Below, one piece after another: positions 27,203 to 35,858 of a DNA stretch of 64,000 nucleotides (within the stretch, counting starts at the first letter, position 1; each line of letters starts with the position of its first letter). Origin of the DNA: Vulgatibacter incomptus_A (GTDB lineage: Bacteria; Myxococcota; Myxococcia; Myxococcales; Vulgatibacteraceae). The translations under genes and the position numbers were made by a program. The DNA lies in the NCBI GenBank assembly GCA_040391605.1, contig JBEBXK010000001.1:176479-240478 (forward strand). Direction: 5' to 3'. The notes beneath the pieces are model-generated. The model saw only the letters and a program-made list of their open reading frames with translations, made no database searches and was not told where the DNA came from.

Positions 27203-29941
27203 ATGCCTGGACCTGAGGCGAGGGGGATGACGACGGCCCTGGAGCTCGGCGACGCCGGGACGCGGGAGCGGCGGCTGCGCGACTTAGTGGACGCGGGGCG
27301 CGAGTCGTTGCGGCGCAGGCATGAGGAGGGCGCCGCGGGCCGGGAGATCGTCCGCTCGTACTCCCGGCTCCTCATCCAGGCGACCTCCTCCCTCTTCGAG
27401 GCGCTCCTCGTAGAGGCCGGCGCCCCGGAGGGGATGGCGCTGGCGGGGATCGGCGGCTTCGGCAGGTTGGAGTTGGCGCCGTACTCCGACGTGGATCTCC
27501 TCCTGATCCATGATGGCCTCGAGGAGGGCGTGGTCGCCAAGGTCGCGGAGCCCCTCTTCCGCACGCTCTGGGACGCGAAGATCGAGATCGGCGCCTCGGT
27601 TCGCACGCCGGAGGAGTGTGCGCGGATCGCCGCGGAGGATCATACCGCAAGGACGGCGCTCCTCGACTGCCGCTACCTCGGCGGCGACCGCGCGATCTAT
27701 GAGCGCCTCGAGCGGAAGGTGCTGGTGGATCTCGGTCGGGCCCTGGTGGACGAGCTGGTCGTGGCCAAGACCGAAGAGCTGCGAAAGCGGCGCGAGCGCT
27801 TCGGTGGCTCGGTCCACCTGCTGGAGCCCAACCTCAAGCAATCGCCCGGCGGCCTGCGCGATCTGCAGGCGGCCCTCTGGATCGCGCGGGCCCGCTTTCA
27901 CGCAGGAGGCCTCTCCGATCTCGTCGCCCTCCAGATCTTTCCCCGGCGGGAGGTGGAGCGGCTGAAGGAGGCGAGGGAGTTCTTGTGGAGGGCGCGCAAC
28001 CAGCTCCACTACCTCGCGGGCCGCAAGGAGGATCACCTCACCTTCCACTGGCAGGAGGAGGTGGCCCGGACCCTCGGCTATAGAGATCGCGAGCCGGAGG
28101 GTCTGGCCGTCGAGCAGTTCATGCGCGACTACTACCTGGCTGCTGCCTCGCTCCGCCGACTGGCGGACGAGCTGATCGAGCGGTGCGCGCCGCCACGTGC
28201 CGGCGCCCCCCTCGCCGGCGATCGCCCGCTGCCGGCAGACCTCCGAAGCAGGAGCGGGATCGCCTCCGCGGGGGCGAGCGCCTCCGTGCGCGCAGCGGGT
28301 GAGGAGGCCCTCTTCCTGCGCGGCGGCCGCCTCGCCCTGGCAGACGGCGCCTCGCTCTCCATGGATCCCTCCCTCTTCGTGCGCCTCTTCACCACGGCGG
28401 AGGCCCTCGACGTGGACCTCGAGGGCGCCACCCGGGACAGGATCCGTGAGGAGGCCAGCCGGATCGACGAGGCGACGCGATGCGATCCCGCCTTGTCCGC
28501 GGCGCTGCGCGCTGCCTTCCGCCAACTCGGCCGAGGCGACTGGCTGCGGAGCATGCATCGGGAGGGGGTGCTGGGCGCGCTGCTCCCCGAGTTCGGCAGG
28601 ATCACCGCCAAGCACCAGCACGACGTCTATCATGTGTACACCGTAGACACTCATAGCATCCTGGCCATGCAGCGCCTCGGAGACCTGCGTCACGGCGCGC
28701 TCGCGGATGAAGAGCCGAAGCTCTCCCTGGTGGCTCGGGAGCTTCCTCGTCCCCTGGCCCTCTCGTTGGGCGTGCTCCTTCACGACGCCGGCAAGGGGAT
28801 GGGGGGCGATCACAGCCTGCGGAGCGCCGAGCTGGTGCGGCAGGTCTGCGCGAGGCTGGGGGTGGGGGAGGTCGAAGCCGCCGACGCCGAGTTCCTGGTG
28901 CGCGAGCACCTGGCGATGAGCCACGTCTCACAGCGCAGGGACCTCTCCGATCCCGAGCTGATCGAGGACTTCGCGACGCGGATGGGGAATCGGGAGCGCC
29001 TCGACATGCTCTTCGTCCTCACCTACGTCGACATCGCCAGCGTGGGGCCGACCACCTGGACCGAGTGGAAGGGCAGGCTCCTGCTGGAGCTGCATCAGAA
29101 GACCGCAGCGGCGCTGACGGGCTGGAGCCAGGCTCATCCATCCTGCGACGATCTCGAAGCCAGCCAGAGGGGATCGCCCTCGACTCGGGGCGCCGCGCAG
29201 CGGGAGGCGCTGAGCGCGCGAGGGGCCGATCCCGGACGCATCGACGCCTTCCTCGCCAGGATGCCCCGGCGGTACTTCGCCTTCGCGGATCCGGACGACG
29301 CCTTTCGGTCCCTGCGGGTCCTCGAGCTCGGCGCAAAGAGGCCCCTCGCCACCGCCATCCGGGACAGCGGCAACGAGACGAGCCTCACCCTCAGCGCACG
29401 CGATCGGCCGGGGCTCCTCTCCTCCATCGCCGGGGTCCTCACCGCCCATCGCATCGACATCCTGCGGGCCGACGTCTTCTCCACCCACGATGGGCGGGCC
29501 CTCGATGTCTTCGTTCTCCGCGGGCCCGACGGGGGCAGGGTGGAGCGCGGCAGGTGGCGGGGCGCCCGCCGGGATCTGCAGCGGATCCTCGCGGGAGAGT
29601 CTACCGCCGAGGAGCTCCTCGCGCGTCTGCGCCGCTCGCCCGGCCTCCCGCCTCGCCACCTCCCGGCGGTCGCCACCAAGGTGAAGCTCGACGATCGTTC
29701 CTCTCGACGCTTCACCGTGGTGGACGTCTTCGCCCCCGATCGCCGCGGCCTCCTCCACGCGGTGACCGCGGCCCTCCACCAGGCCTCGCTCTCCATCTCC
29801 GTCGCCCGGATCACCACCGAGGGCGATCGCGCCATCGACTCGTTCTATGTCTGCGACCACGCCGGGCGGAAGATCGAAGGCGCGCCGCAGGTGGCCGAGG
29901 TCAAGGCCCTGATCCTCGCGGCAGTCGCGTCCATCAGCTGA
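27203..29941 (+). CDS. glnD: [Protein-PII] uridylyltransferase / uridylyl-removing enzyme
   Basis: Bifunctional nitrogen sensor that uridylylates PII proteins when nitrogen is low and removes UMP when glutamine is high. The nucleotidyltransferase motif GGFGRLELAPYSDVDLL has catalytic Asp96 and Asp98. The HD hydrolase domain contains LLHDAGKGMGGDHS (H527, D528). Two ACT domains end the protein: LTLSARDRPGLLSSIAG (about 728 on) and VDVFAPDRRGLLHAVTA (about 838 on). Full length at 912 residues. An ATG at 27227 preceded by GAGG is an equally good start. No glnB is in the window. Confidence 0.95.
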   Translation: MPGPEARGMTTALELGDAGTRERRLRDLVDAGRESLRRRHEEGAAGREIVRSYSRLLIQATSSLFEALLVEAGAPEGMALAGIGGFGRLELAPYSDVDLLLIHDGLEEGVVAKVAEPLFRTLWDAKIEIGASVRTPEECARIAAEDHTARTALLDCRYLGGDRAIYERLERKVLVDLGRALVDELVVAKTEELRKRRERFGGSVHLLEPNLKQSPGGLRDLQAALWIARARFHAGGLSDLVALQIFPRREVERLKEAREFLWRARNQLHYLAGRKEDHLTFHWQEEVARTLGYRDREPEGLAVEQFMRDYYLAAASLRRLADELIERCAPPRAGAPLAGDRPLPADLRSRSGIASAGASASVRAAGEEALFLRGGRLALADGASLSMDPSLFVRLFTTAEALDVDLEGATRDRIREEASRIDEATRCDPALSAALRAAFRQLGRGDWLRSMHREGVLGALLPEFGRITAKHQHDVYHVYTVDTHSILAMQRLGDLRHGALADEEPKLSLVARELPRPLALSLGVLLHDAGKGMGGDHSLRSAELVRQVCARLGVGEVEAADAEFLVREHLAMSHVSQRRDLSDPELIEDFATRMGNRERLDMLFVLTYVDIASVGPTTWTEWKGRLLLELHQKTAAALTGWSQAHPSCDDLEASQRGSPSTRGAAQREALSARGADPGRIDAFLARMPRRYFAFADPDDAFRSLRVLELGAKRPLATAIRDSGNETSLTLSARDRPGLLSSIAGVLTAHRIDILRADVFSTHDGRALDVFVLRGPDGGRVERGRWRGARRDLQRILAGESTAEELLARLRRSPGLPPRHLPAVATKVKLDDRSSRRFTVVDVFAPDRRGLLHAVTAALHQASLSISVARITTEGDRAIDSFYVCDHAGRKIEGAPQVAEVKALILAAVASIS

Positions 29942-30271
29942 GCTCGCGTGCCTACGGGCTCCGACCGGATCCTGCCCTTCAGGCTCGACTGGGCCACGCG
30001 CTCAGAGGCAGAGCCAGCTGCCAGCTCCTGCAGCGGTGCTCCCTCCCTCTCTGGCCCCGAGCGATCCCCGGTGCGAGCCAACGCCGGCGGTGCCGCCTCC
30101 CTGGCGCTGGAGACGGATCCGAGGACGCCGCCGGGGAACGCAAGCGATCTTTCCGAGCGGCTTCCCCCCTCCGAGGGGATGTGGAGGGCTTGCACGCATC
30201 CAGGGGCGATGCCGACCGTATGTCTCGGAGGCTGCATTGGCGAGCCCACTTGCGGCGGCGGAGGAGGGGCG
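29942..30271. other. Leader region upstream of the ATP-grasp gene
   Basis: 330 bp. A frame is open from 29948 into the ATP-grasp gene, but the translated part is Ser/Pro/Gly/Cys-rich without family resemblance, so I treat it as non-coding leader. No clear hairpin or promoter was found. Confidence 0.4.
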
Positions 30272-31189
30272 TTGATCCGGTTCGGGGTCGTCACCGCGTT
30301 CGAGGAGGAAGACGCGAGCTCGCGTAGCCTCCTCGGCGCCTGCGGGCGCCATGGGGAGACGGTCGCCATCGATCCCGCCGGACTCTCGGTGGCGGTCGCC
30401 GGTGGCCGGCTCTCGGTGGCGGTGGCCGGGATCCCAGCCGAGGCGATCGACGTCTTCCTTCTGCTGCGCGGCATGGGCGCCGCTGGTGACGCCGACTTCC
30501 AGATCGAGGTCTACCGGGTGCTGGAGCGCGGGGGCGCCCTGGTGATCAACGGACTCGAACCGCTGCTGCGCGCCAGAGACAAGCTGCGCACCAGCGTCCT
30601 CCTCATGGAGGCCGGGGTCCCCACCCCTGCCGTGGCGGTGGTGCAGCGGGCCGAAGATCTGGACCCCGCCCTGCGGCGGCTGGGGCCCTCAGTGGCCAAG
30701 CCGCAGTGGGGATCCCTCGGCGATGGCATCGAGCTGCTCCAGCCCGGGAAGGACGCCTTGCTCCGGGCGGCGGCGATCCTCGACGAGCGCAAATCCCTCT
30801 ACCTCCAGGCCTGGGTGGATCACGGCGGTCGCGACGTCCGGGTCTTCGTGGTGGATGGCGTGGTCGAGGCGGCCATGGAGCGTCTGGCGCCTCCGGGGGA
30901 GTTTCGCACCAACGTCTCGGTGGGCGGCGTGGCCCGTGCCATCGAGCTCTCATCGGAGGCCGAGGAGATGGCGGTGCGCGCGGCCCGCGCGCTGGGTCTC
31001 GATTGGGCCGGAGTCGATCTCGCCTTCGGCCCGAATGGACCGGAAGTGATCGAGGTGAACGGAAGTCCGAGTTGGAAGGGAATCGGCCGCGCCACGGGGC
31101 GCGACATGGCCGAAGCAATCGCCGCACATGCGGCGCGCCGCGTGTCGGAGCGAAGGCTGCGACCCACGGTTCACGTCGAAGGAGGTTGA
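30272..31189 (+). CDS. RimK-like ATP-grasp ligase
   Basis: About 305 residues. RimK-family enzymes form an amide bond between an acyl-phosphate and an amino acid, often adding glutamate to a protein or cofactor. The ATP-grasp layout is visible: INGLEPLLRARDKLRTSVLL, PSVAKPQWGSLGDGI (ATP-binding Lys), YLQAWVDHGGRDVRVFVVDG, and the metal-binding end DLAFGPNGPEVIEVNGSPSW (Glu and Asn). The TTG at 30272 follows GGAGGGG and starts IRFGVVTAFEE, the expected N-terminal strand. It ends 5 bp before the KGG protein gene, so the two are surely cotranscribed. Substrate unknown. Confidence 0.8.
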   Translation: MIRFGVVTAFEEEDASSRSLLGACGRHGETVAIDPAGLSVAVAGGRLSVAVAGIPAEAIDVFLLLRGMGAAGDADFQIEVYRVLERGGALVINGLEPLLRARDKLRTSVLLMEAGVPTPAVAVVQRAEDLDPALRRLGPSVAKPQWGSLGDGIELLQPGKDALLRAAAILDERKSLYLQAWVDHGGRDVRVFVVDGVVEAAMERLAPPGEFRTNVSVGGVARAIELSSEAEEMAVRAARALGLDWAGVDLAFGPNGPEVIEVNGSPSWKGIGRATGRDMAEAIAAHAARRVSERRLRPTVHVEGG

Positions 31190-31194
31190 AAGAC

Positions 31195-31788
31195 ATGGCA
31201 ACGAGGAGCACCCGCAAGACCACCACCACCAGGAAAACCACCACCACCGCGAAGAAGCCCGCCCGGACCACTACCCGGGCCAAGGCGCCCAGCCGCGCCA
31301 GCCCCAAGGCGGGGACGGCGAGCAAGACGACCACCCGGGCCAAGGCGCCCAGCCGCTCGACCTCGGCGGCCCGGGCCAAGGCGCCGAGTCGGGCGAAGGC
31401 GCCCGCCAAGACCACGGAGAAGAAGACCACCACCGGCAGGGCCAAGGCAGGCGCCCGGGCGGCGCGCCCCAGCGCCAGGGCCACCAGCGCGAGGCAGGTG
31501 AAGGCGACCGAGTCCACTGGCGGCATGACCGTTCGGGAGGCAGGCAGGAAGGGCGGGCTGATCGGAGGCCGCAAGGGCGGGCAGACCGTGCTCCGGGAGC
31601 GGGGGCCGCAGTTCTACAGCGAGATCGGCAAGAAGGGCGGGCAGCGCGTTCGCGAGCTGATCGAGCAGGCCAAGAAGCTGGAGGCCGCCCAGGGGCGCAC
31701 GCCCAAGAAGACCACGATGCCCAAGCCCAAGAAGACGACGACCACCGCGCGGAAGACCACCACCCGCCGGACCACCACCAAGAAGTAG
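31195..31788 (+). CDS. Lys/Thr-rich, histone H1-like protein with KGG motif
   Basis: 197 residues. N-terminal 100 residues are a low-complexity mix of Lys, Thr, Ala, Arg and Ser, with repeats of RAKAPSR and KTTT, like histone H1-type bacterial DNA-binding tails. Residues about 115-160 hold a KGG stress-protein module (EAGRKGGLIGGRKGG, RGPQFYSEIGKKGGQRVREL), and the end is again KTTT/RTT-rich. GGAGG precedes the ATG at 31195. Coupling to the ATP-grasp gene suggests modification of this protein or a shared stress response; that is inference. Confidence 0.75.
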   Translation: MATRSTRKTTTTRKTTTTAKKPARTTTRAKAPSRASPKAGTASKTTTRAKAPSRSTSAARAKAPSRAKAPAKTTEKKTTTGRAKAGARAARPSARATSARQVKATESTGGMTVREAGRKGGLIGGRKGGQTVLRERGPQFYSEIGKKGGQRVRELIEQAKKLEAAQGRTPKKTTMPKPKKTTTTARKTTTRRTTTKK

Positions 31789-31900
31789 GGGCTCGCGCGC
31801 TCGGCCCGCCGCTTAGGCAGGCGGCGAGCGGGCGTGGATCGTCCCGAGGGATCAGATTCGTAGCGCGGCAACAACCAGGTTCGCAAAGGGGGGTAGGTCG

Positions 31901-32299
31901 ATGGCCGAAGAGAAGAAGGGCAGCGAGGAGAAGACGAAGGGCAGCAAGGGGGCCATGAGCGTGGCCGAGGCCGGCCGCAAAGGCGGCGAGCGGGTGAAGC
32001 GCGAGAGGGGCAGGGCGTTCTACGAGGAGATCGGCCGCAAGGGCGGAGAGACCGTCGCCAGGGAGCGGGGGCGCGAGTTCTACGAAGAGATCGGCAGGAA
32101 GGGTGGCGAGACGGTGAAGGCCGAGCGGGGCGCCGCCTTCTACGAGGAGATCGGAAAGAAGGGTGGCGAGACGGTGAAGGCCGAGCGAGGGATGCCCTTC
32201 TACGAGGAGATCGGGCGCAAGGGTGGCCAGAAGGTCCGCGAGCTGATCGAGGAGGGGAAGCGCTCCGCCGCTACGACGCCTCCCAAGCCCAAGAAGTAA
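31901..32299 (+). CDS. KGG-repeat stress protein (GsiB-like)
   Basis: 132 residues, highly charged, no hydrophobic core. After a Lys/Glu-rich start it contains five tandem units of about 20 residues built around FYEEIGRKGGETV and RERGR, the KGG repeat of general stress proteins such as B. subtilis GsiB. It is probably disordered in solution and protective in drying or osmotic stress, as proposed for that family. It ends KVRELIEEGKR and a Lys/Pro tail like the preceding gene, so the two probably arose from a common ancestor. Confidence 0.8.
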   Translation: MAEEKKGSEEKTKGSKGAMSVAEAGRKGGERVKRERGRAFYEEIGRKGGETVARERGREFYEEIGRKGGETVKAERGAAFYEEIGKKGGETVKAERGMPFYEEIGRKGGQKVRELIEEGKRSAATTPPKPKK

Positions 32300-32327
32300 C
32301 TACACGATCCGTAGATGTGTCATGTAC

Positions 32328-32354
32328 GCCGGTCCCTTGAGCTGGGGGACCGGC
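32328..32354. terminator. Hairpin after the KGG-repeat gene
   Basis: GCCGGTCCC (32328-32336) and GGGACCGGC (32346-32354) form a perfect 9-bp stem with a 9-base loop. It starts 28 bp after the stop codon. No T run follows, so termination may be Rho-assisted or the hairpin may protect mRNA. Confidence 0.5.
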
Positions 32355-32360
32355 ACCGCC

Positions 32361-32428
32361 AGAAGGAGCCGCAGCGCGTAGCGCGTGAAACGATCGCCTC
32401 CACCTTGCGCGGTGGTGATCGTTTCACA
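32361..32428 (-). repeat. Dispersed palindromic element, reverse orientation
   Basis: AAGGAGCCGCAGCGCGTAGC is followed by an 11-bp perfect inverted repeat, GTGAAACGATC (32385-32395) and GATCGTTTCAC (32417-32427), with an inner stem CCACC/GGTGG. The arm sequence differs from other copies while pairing is kept. Confidence 0.65.
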
Positions 32429-32514
32429 GGATCCGAGCAAAAAGGTCTTGCAGCGGGCATCCGGGCGGGAACTTCGATTGCCCGGCTGCGTCATTCTCAG
32501 TAGGTTGGCCGGGC

Positions 32515-33132
32515 ATGGCCGACGCACCCATCCTCACCATCGATCCCGAATTCCCCCAGCCCCGCCTCGTGGAGCGCGCCGTCGCCGCCCTCGAAGCCGG
32601 CGGCGTCATCGCCTATCCGACCGATACCTATTATGCGATCGGCTGCGATCTCTCGAACAAGCGCGCCATCGAGAAGCTCTATCGGCTCAAGCAGCGTAAG
32701 CCGAACAAGCCGCTCTCCTTCCTCTGCGCCGATCTCTCGGACATCTCCCGCTACGCGAAGGTCTCCAACTACGCCTATCGGGTGATGAAACGACTGGTGC
32801 CAGGTCCATATACATTCATCCTGCCTGCCACCCGCCTCACCCCCGAGATCGCCATGACCCGGCAGAAGACCGTGGGGATCCGGGTCCCCGAGGCCGCCAT
32901 CCCCATGGCGCTCGTAGAGCGATTGGGGCAGCCGCTCCTCACCACCTCCGCCACCTTCGGCGACGAGACCCTGGACGATCCGCGGTCCATCAAGGATCAC
33001 CTCGGCCACGGCCTCGAGCTGATCATCGACGGCGGCTACCAGCTCAACGAGCCTTCCACCGTCCTCTCCCTCCTCGAGGATCGCGTGGAGGTCCTCCGGG
33101 CGGGCAAGGGCTCCGTCGAAGGTCTCGAGTAG
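32515..33132 (+). CDS. YrdC/Sua5/YciO family protein (threonylcarbamoyl-AMP synthase-like)
   Basis: 205 residues with the YrdC fold: GGVIAYPTDTYYAIGCDLSN, KPLSFLCADLSDIS, and GPYTFILPAT, TVGIRVPEA and LLTTSAT. Sua5/TsaC enzymes make threonylcarbamoyl-AMP for the t6A modification of tRNA. The TYYAIGCD form of the first motif and the single-domain size are closer to the YciO branch, whose function is less certain. So the reaction is probable rather than proven. Confidence 0.85.
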   Translation: MADAPILTIDPEFPQPRLVERAVAALEAGGVIAYPTDTYYAIGCDLSNKRAIEKLYRLKQRKPNKPLSFLCADLSDISRYAKVSNYAYRVMKRLVPGPYTFILPATRLTPEIAMTRQKTVGIRVPEAAIPMALVERLGQPLLTTSATFGDETLDDPRSIKDHLGHGLELIIDGGYQLNEPSTVLSLLEDRVEVLRAGKGSVEGLE

Positions 33133-33201
33133 CGGCGGCGTCGCTCGTTCTTCACAGCCAGCCTCTGCCGCCCCTCGGCTGCGACGGAGTAGGATGAGCC
33201 G

Positions 33202-34128
33202 GTGGCCCGTCCCCGCATCCGCGTCCCCGTCTTCGGTCCCCTGGATCCCCTCCTCGATCTCTTCCTCGGGTACATCCGGGTGGAGAGGGGCCTCAGCCCC
33301 AAGACCGTCGACGCCTACGGCGAAGACCTCCGCGACTACCTGGACGATCTCCACCGAGCCGGCCTGAAGCTCGTCGACGAGGTCGAGCCGGCACACGTGG
33401 AGGACCACATGGCGCGCCTCCGCGATCGAGGGCTCGGCGGGCGCTCCCAGGCCCGGCACCTCGCCGCCATCCGGATGTTCCATCGCTTCCTCCTCGCCGA
33501 TCGGATCTCCTCCAAGGATCCCGCCCGTGCCGTCGAGCGCCCCAAGTCCGGGCGCAGGCTCCCCGTCTACCTCTCCGTCGCCGAGGTGGAGGCGCTGCTC
33601 TCGGCCCCGGAGCCCGCGACCGTCTTCGGCGCCCGGGATAAGGCGATGATCGAGCTCCTCTACGCCACCGGCCTACGGGTCTCCGAGCTCTGCGGACTGG
33701 CCTTGAACGATCTGAACCTCGTCGCCGGCTACCTCATCGCCAAGGGCAAGGGCGGAAAGGAGCGGGTGGTGCCGGTGGGCGGCATCGCCCGCGCCGCCGT
33801 CGAGCGATACCTCGACGGCCCGCGGGCGGCCCTCGCCCGCGATCGAATCACGCACCACCTCTTCCTCAGCTCCAGGGCCCGCCCGCTCTCGCGCCAGGCG
33901 TTCTGGAAGCTTTTGCGCAAATACGCAGTGGTCGCCGGGATCGATCGCCCGATCTCGCCCCATAAGCTGCGGCATAGCTTCGCCACCCACCTCCTGGAGG
34001 GCGGCGCCGATCTGCGGGCGGTTCAGCAGATGCTCGGCCACGCCGACGTCGCCACCACCCAGATCTACACCCACGTGGATTCGCGGCGGCTGCGCGGCCT
34101 CTACGATCGCTTCCACCCCAGGGCATGA
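33202..34128 (+). CDS. xerD: Tyrosine recombinase XerD
   Basis: 308 residues, GTG start. Acts with XerC and FtsK at dif to resolve chromosome dimers. The SAM-like N-terminal core-binding domain is about 15-105. All catalytic residues are present: R159 (ATGLRVSE), the beta-hairpin Lys (GKGGKERVVPVG), H254-x-x-R257 (HKLRHSFATH), H280 (LGHADVATT) and nucleophile Y289 (IYTHV). The sequence is of the host XerD kind, not a phage integrase. The stop overlaps the next start by ATGA, which ties it to the ABC importer genes. Confidence 0.92.
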   Translation: MARPRIRVPVFGPLDPLLDLFLGYIRVERGLSPKTVDAYGEDLRDYLDDLHRAGLKLVDEVEPAHVEDHMARLRDRGLGGRSQARHLAAIRMFHRFLLADRISSKDPARAVERPKSGRRLPVYLSVAEVEALLSAPEPATVFGARDKAMIELLYATGLRVSELCGLALNDLNLVAGYLIAKGKGGKERVVPVGGIARAAVERYLDGPRAALARDRITHHLFLSSRARPLSRQAFWKLLRKYAVVAGIDRPISPHKLRHSFATHLLEGGADLRAVQQMLGHADVATTQIYTHVDSRRLRGLYDRFHPRA

Positions 34129-35858
34129 GCGATCCGCGTCCCAGCCCGGCTGCCCTCGGGGGGCGCGCGAGGACGCTGCCGAACCGCTGGGATTGGATCG
34201 CGCTCCCGCTCGTCCTCGGCGCCGTCCTGGCCATCGTCCACGGCGCCCGCGAGATGGGCGGCTCCCTCGAGTCGGTGGTCGAGACGCCGATCTCCCTCTC
34301 GCCGGCCATGCTGCCGGATTACGCGCTCCAGACCACCTTGCGGATGTTCGCCGCCATGGCCGCGTCCCTCGTCTTCACCTTCGTCTACGGCACCCTCGCC
34401 GCGAAGAGTCGACGGCTGGAGAAGCTGCTCATCCCCATCCTCGACATCCTCCAATCGGTGCCGGTGCTGGGCTACCTCTCCTTCTCGGTGATCTTCTTCC
34501 TCCGGCTCTTCCCCGGCAGCGCGGTGGGCGCCGAGCTCGCCGCCATCTTCGCCATCTTCACCAGCCAGGCCTGGAATATGGCCTTCAGCTTCTACCAATC
34601 GCTGCGCACCATCCCCCCCGATCTCCAGGAGGCCACCCGCGCCTTCCGCTTCACCCGCTGGCTGCGCTTCTGGCGGCTCGAGGCCCCCTTCGCTACGCCG
34701 GCCCTGGTCTGGAACATGATGATGTCCATGTCCGGAGGCTGGTTCTTCGTCGTCGCCTCCGAAGCGATCACCGTCGGCGGCCGGAGCGTGCTCCTGCCAG
34801 GGATCGGCTCCTATGTCGCCACCGCGATCTTCCAACGAGACCTGGCGGCGATCGGCTACGCCATCGCGTGCATGGTGATCGTGATCGGCCTCTACGATCA
34901 GCTCCTCTTTCGTCCGCTCGTCGCGTGGTCCGCCAAGTTTCGCTTCGAGGAGCTCATGGCAGCCACCCAGCCGAGGTCGTGGCTCCTGCTGCTCTTCCAG
35001 CGCGCTCGCGCCACGCACTTCCTGGTCGCGCCGCTGCGGCTGCTCCGCCATCCATTCCTCATCCTCGGGGCCCCGGCGCCCCACGCGCATGCCGCGCCGA
35101 GCATGCGGAGGGAGAGGCTCAAAGACATCGTCTGGTATGCGCTGATCGGCGCCGGCCTCACCGCCGCCATCTGGTCCATCTTCTCCTACGTCCGCACCGG
35201 GATCGGCTGGTCGGATCTGGCGGAGACCCTGCTGCTCGGCCTCTTCACCTCGGCGCGGGTGTTCTCGCTCATCCTCCTCGCCTCCCTGGTCTGGGTGCCC
35301 ATCGGCGTGCAGATCGGCCTGCGCTCTCGCCTCGCGGAGAAGGTGCAGCCCCTCATCCAATTCCTCGCCGCCTTCCCCGCCAACCTGCTCTTCCCCTTCG
35401 CGGTGCTGGGGATCGTCCACTTCGATCTGCAGCCCGGCATCTGGCTGAGCCCGCTGATGATCCTGGGGACGCAGTGGTACATCCTCTTCAACGTGATCGC
35501 GGGGACGATGGCCTTCCCGGCCGACCTGCAGCACGCCTCGGCCAACCTGGGGATCCGCGGCTGGCTGTGGTGGAAGCGGGTGATGCTGCCCGGCATCTTT
35601 CCCTATTATGTTACAGGCGCCATCACTGCCTCCGGCGGATCCTGGAACGCCAGCATCGTGGCTGAGGTCGCGAGCTGGGGTGATACCACCCTGGTCAGCC
35701 GGGGCCTGGGTGCGTATATCCAGGAGTTCACCGACGCCGGTGATTACCCACGGATCGTCCTGGGGATCGTGGTGATGGCCGCCTACGTCACCGCCTGCAA
35801 TCGCCTGCTCTGGCGGCCGCTCTACGCCTTCGCCGAGCGCCGGCTGCGGATCTCATGA
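34125..35858 (+). CDS. ABC transporter, two fused permease domains
   Basis: 577 residues with about 12 TM helices in two halves, each of the nitrate/sulfonate/taurine importer type. The first half has the EAA loop EATRAFRFTRWLRFWRLEAP; the second has LQHASANLGIRGWLWWKRVMLP. The two domains, usually separate or a homodimer, are fused into one chain. The ATP-binding subunit overlaps by ATGA. No substrate-binding protein gene is nearby, so the substrate cannot be named; a nitrate, sulfonate or bicarbonate-like anion would fit the family. Confidence 0.88.
   Translation: MSDPRPSPAALGGRARTLPNRWDWIALPLVLGAVLAIVHGAREMGGSLESVVETPISLSPAMLPDYALQTTLRMFAAMAASLVFTFVYGTLAAKSRRLEKLLIPILDILQSVPVLGYLSFSVIFFLRLFPGSAVGAELAAIFAIFTSQAWNMAFSFYQSLRTIPPDLQEATRAFRFTRWLRFWRLEAPFATPALVWNMMMSMSGGWFFVVASEAITVGGRSVLLPGIGSYVATAIFQRDLAAIGYAIACMVIVIGLYDQLLFRPLVAWSAKFRFEELMAATQPRSWLLLLFQRARATHFLVAPLRLLRHPFLILGAPAPHAHAAPSMRRERLKDIVWYALIGAGLTAAIWSIFSYVRTGIGWSDLAETLLLGLFTSARVFSLILLASLVWVPIGVQIGLRSRLAEKVQPLIQFLAAFPANLLFPFAVLGIVHFDLQPGIWLSPLMILGTQWYILFNVIAGTMAFPADLQHASANLGIRGWLWWKRVMLPGIFPYYVTGAITASGGSWNASIVAEVASWGDTTLVSRGLGAYIQEFTDAGDYPRIVLGIVVMAAYVTACNRLLWRPLYAFAERRLRIS

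Noticed and set aside
30706..31194. Long N-terminal extension of the KGG protein frame
   Set aside because: The extension is antiphase to the ATP-grasp gene; the ATG at 31195 has an ideal GGAGG.
33202..34128. XerD gene as the prophage integrase
   Set aside because: It lies 7 kb outside the prophage, has host-like composition and the sequence features of chromosomal XerD.
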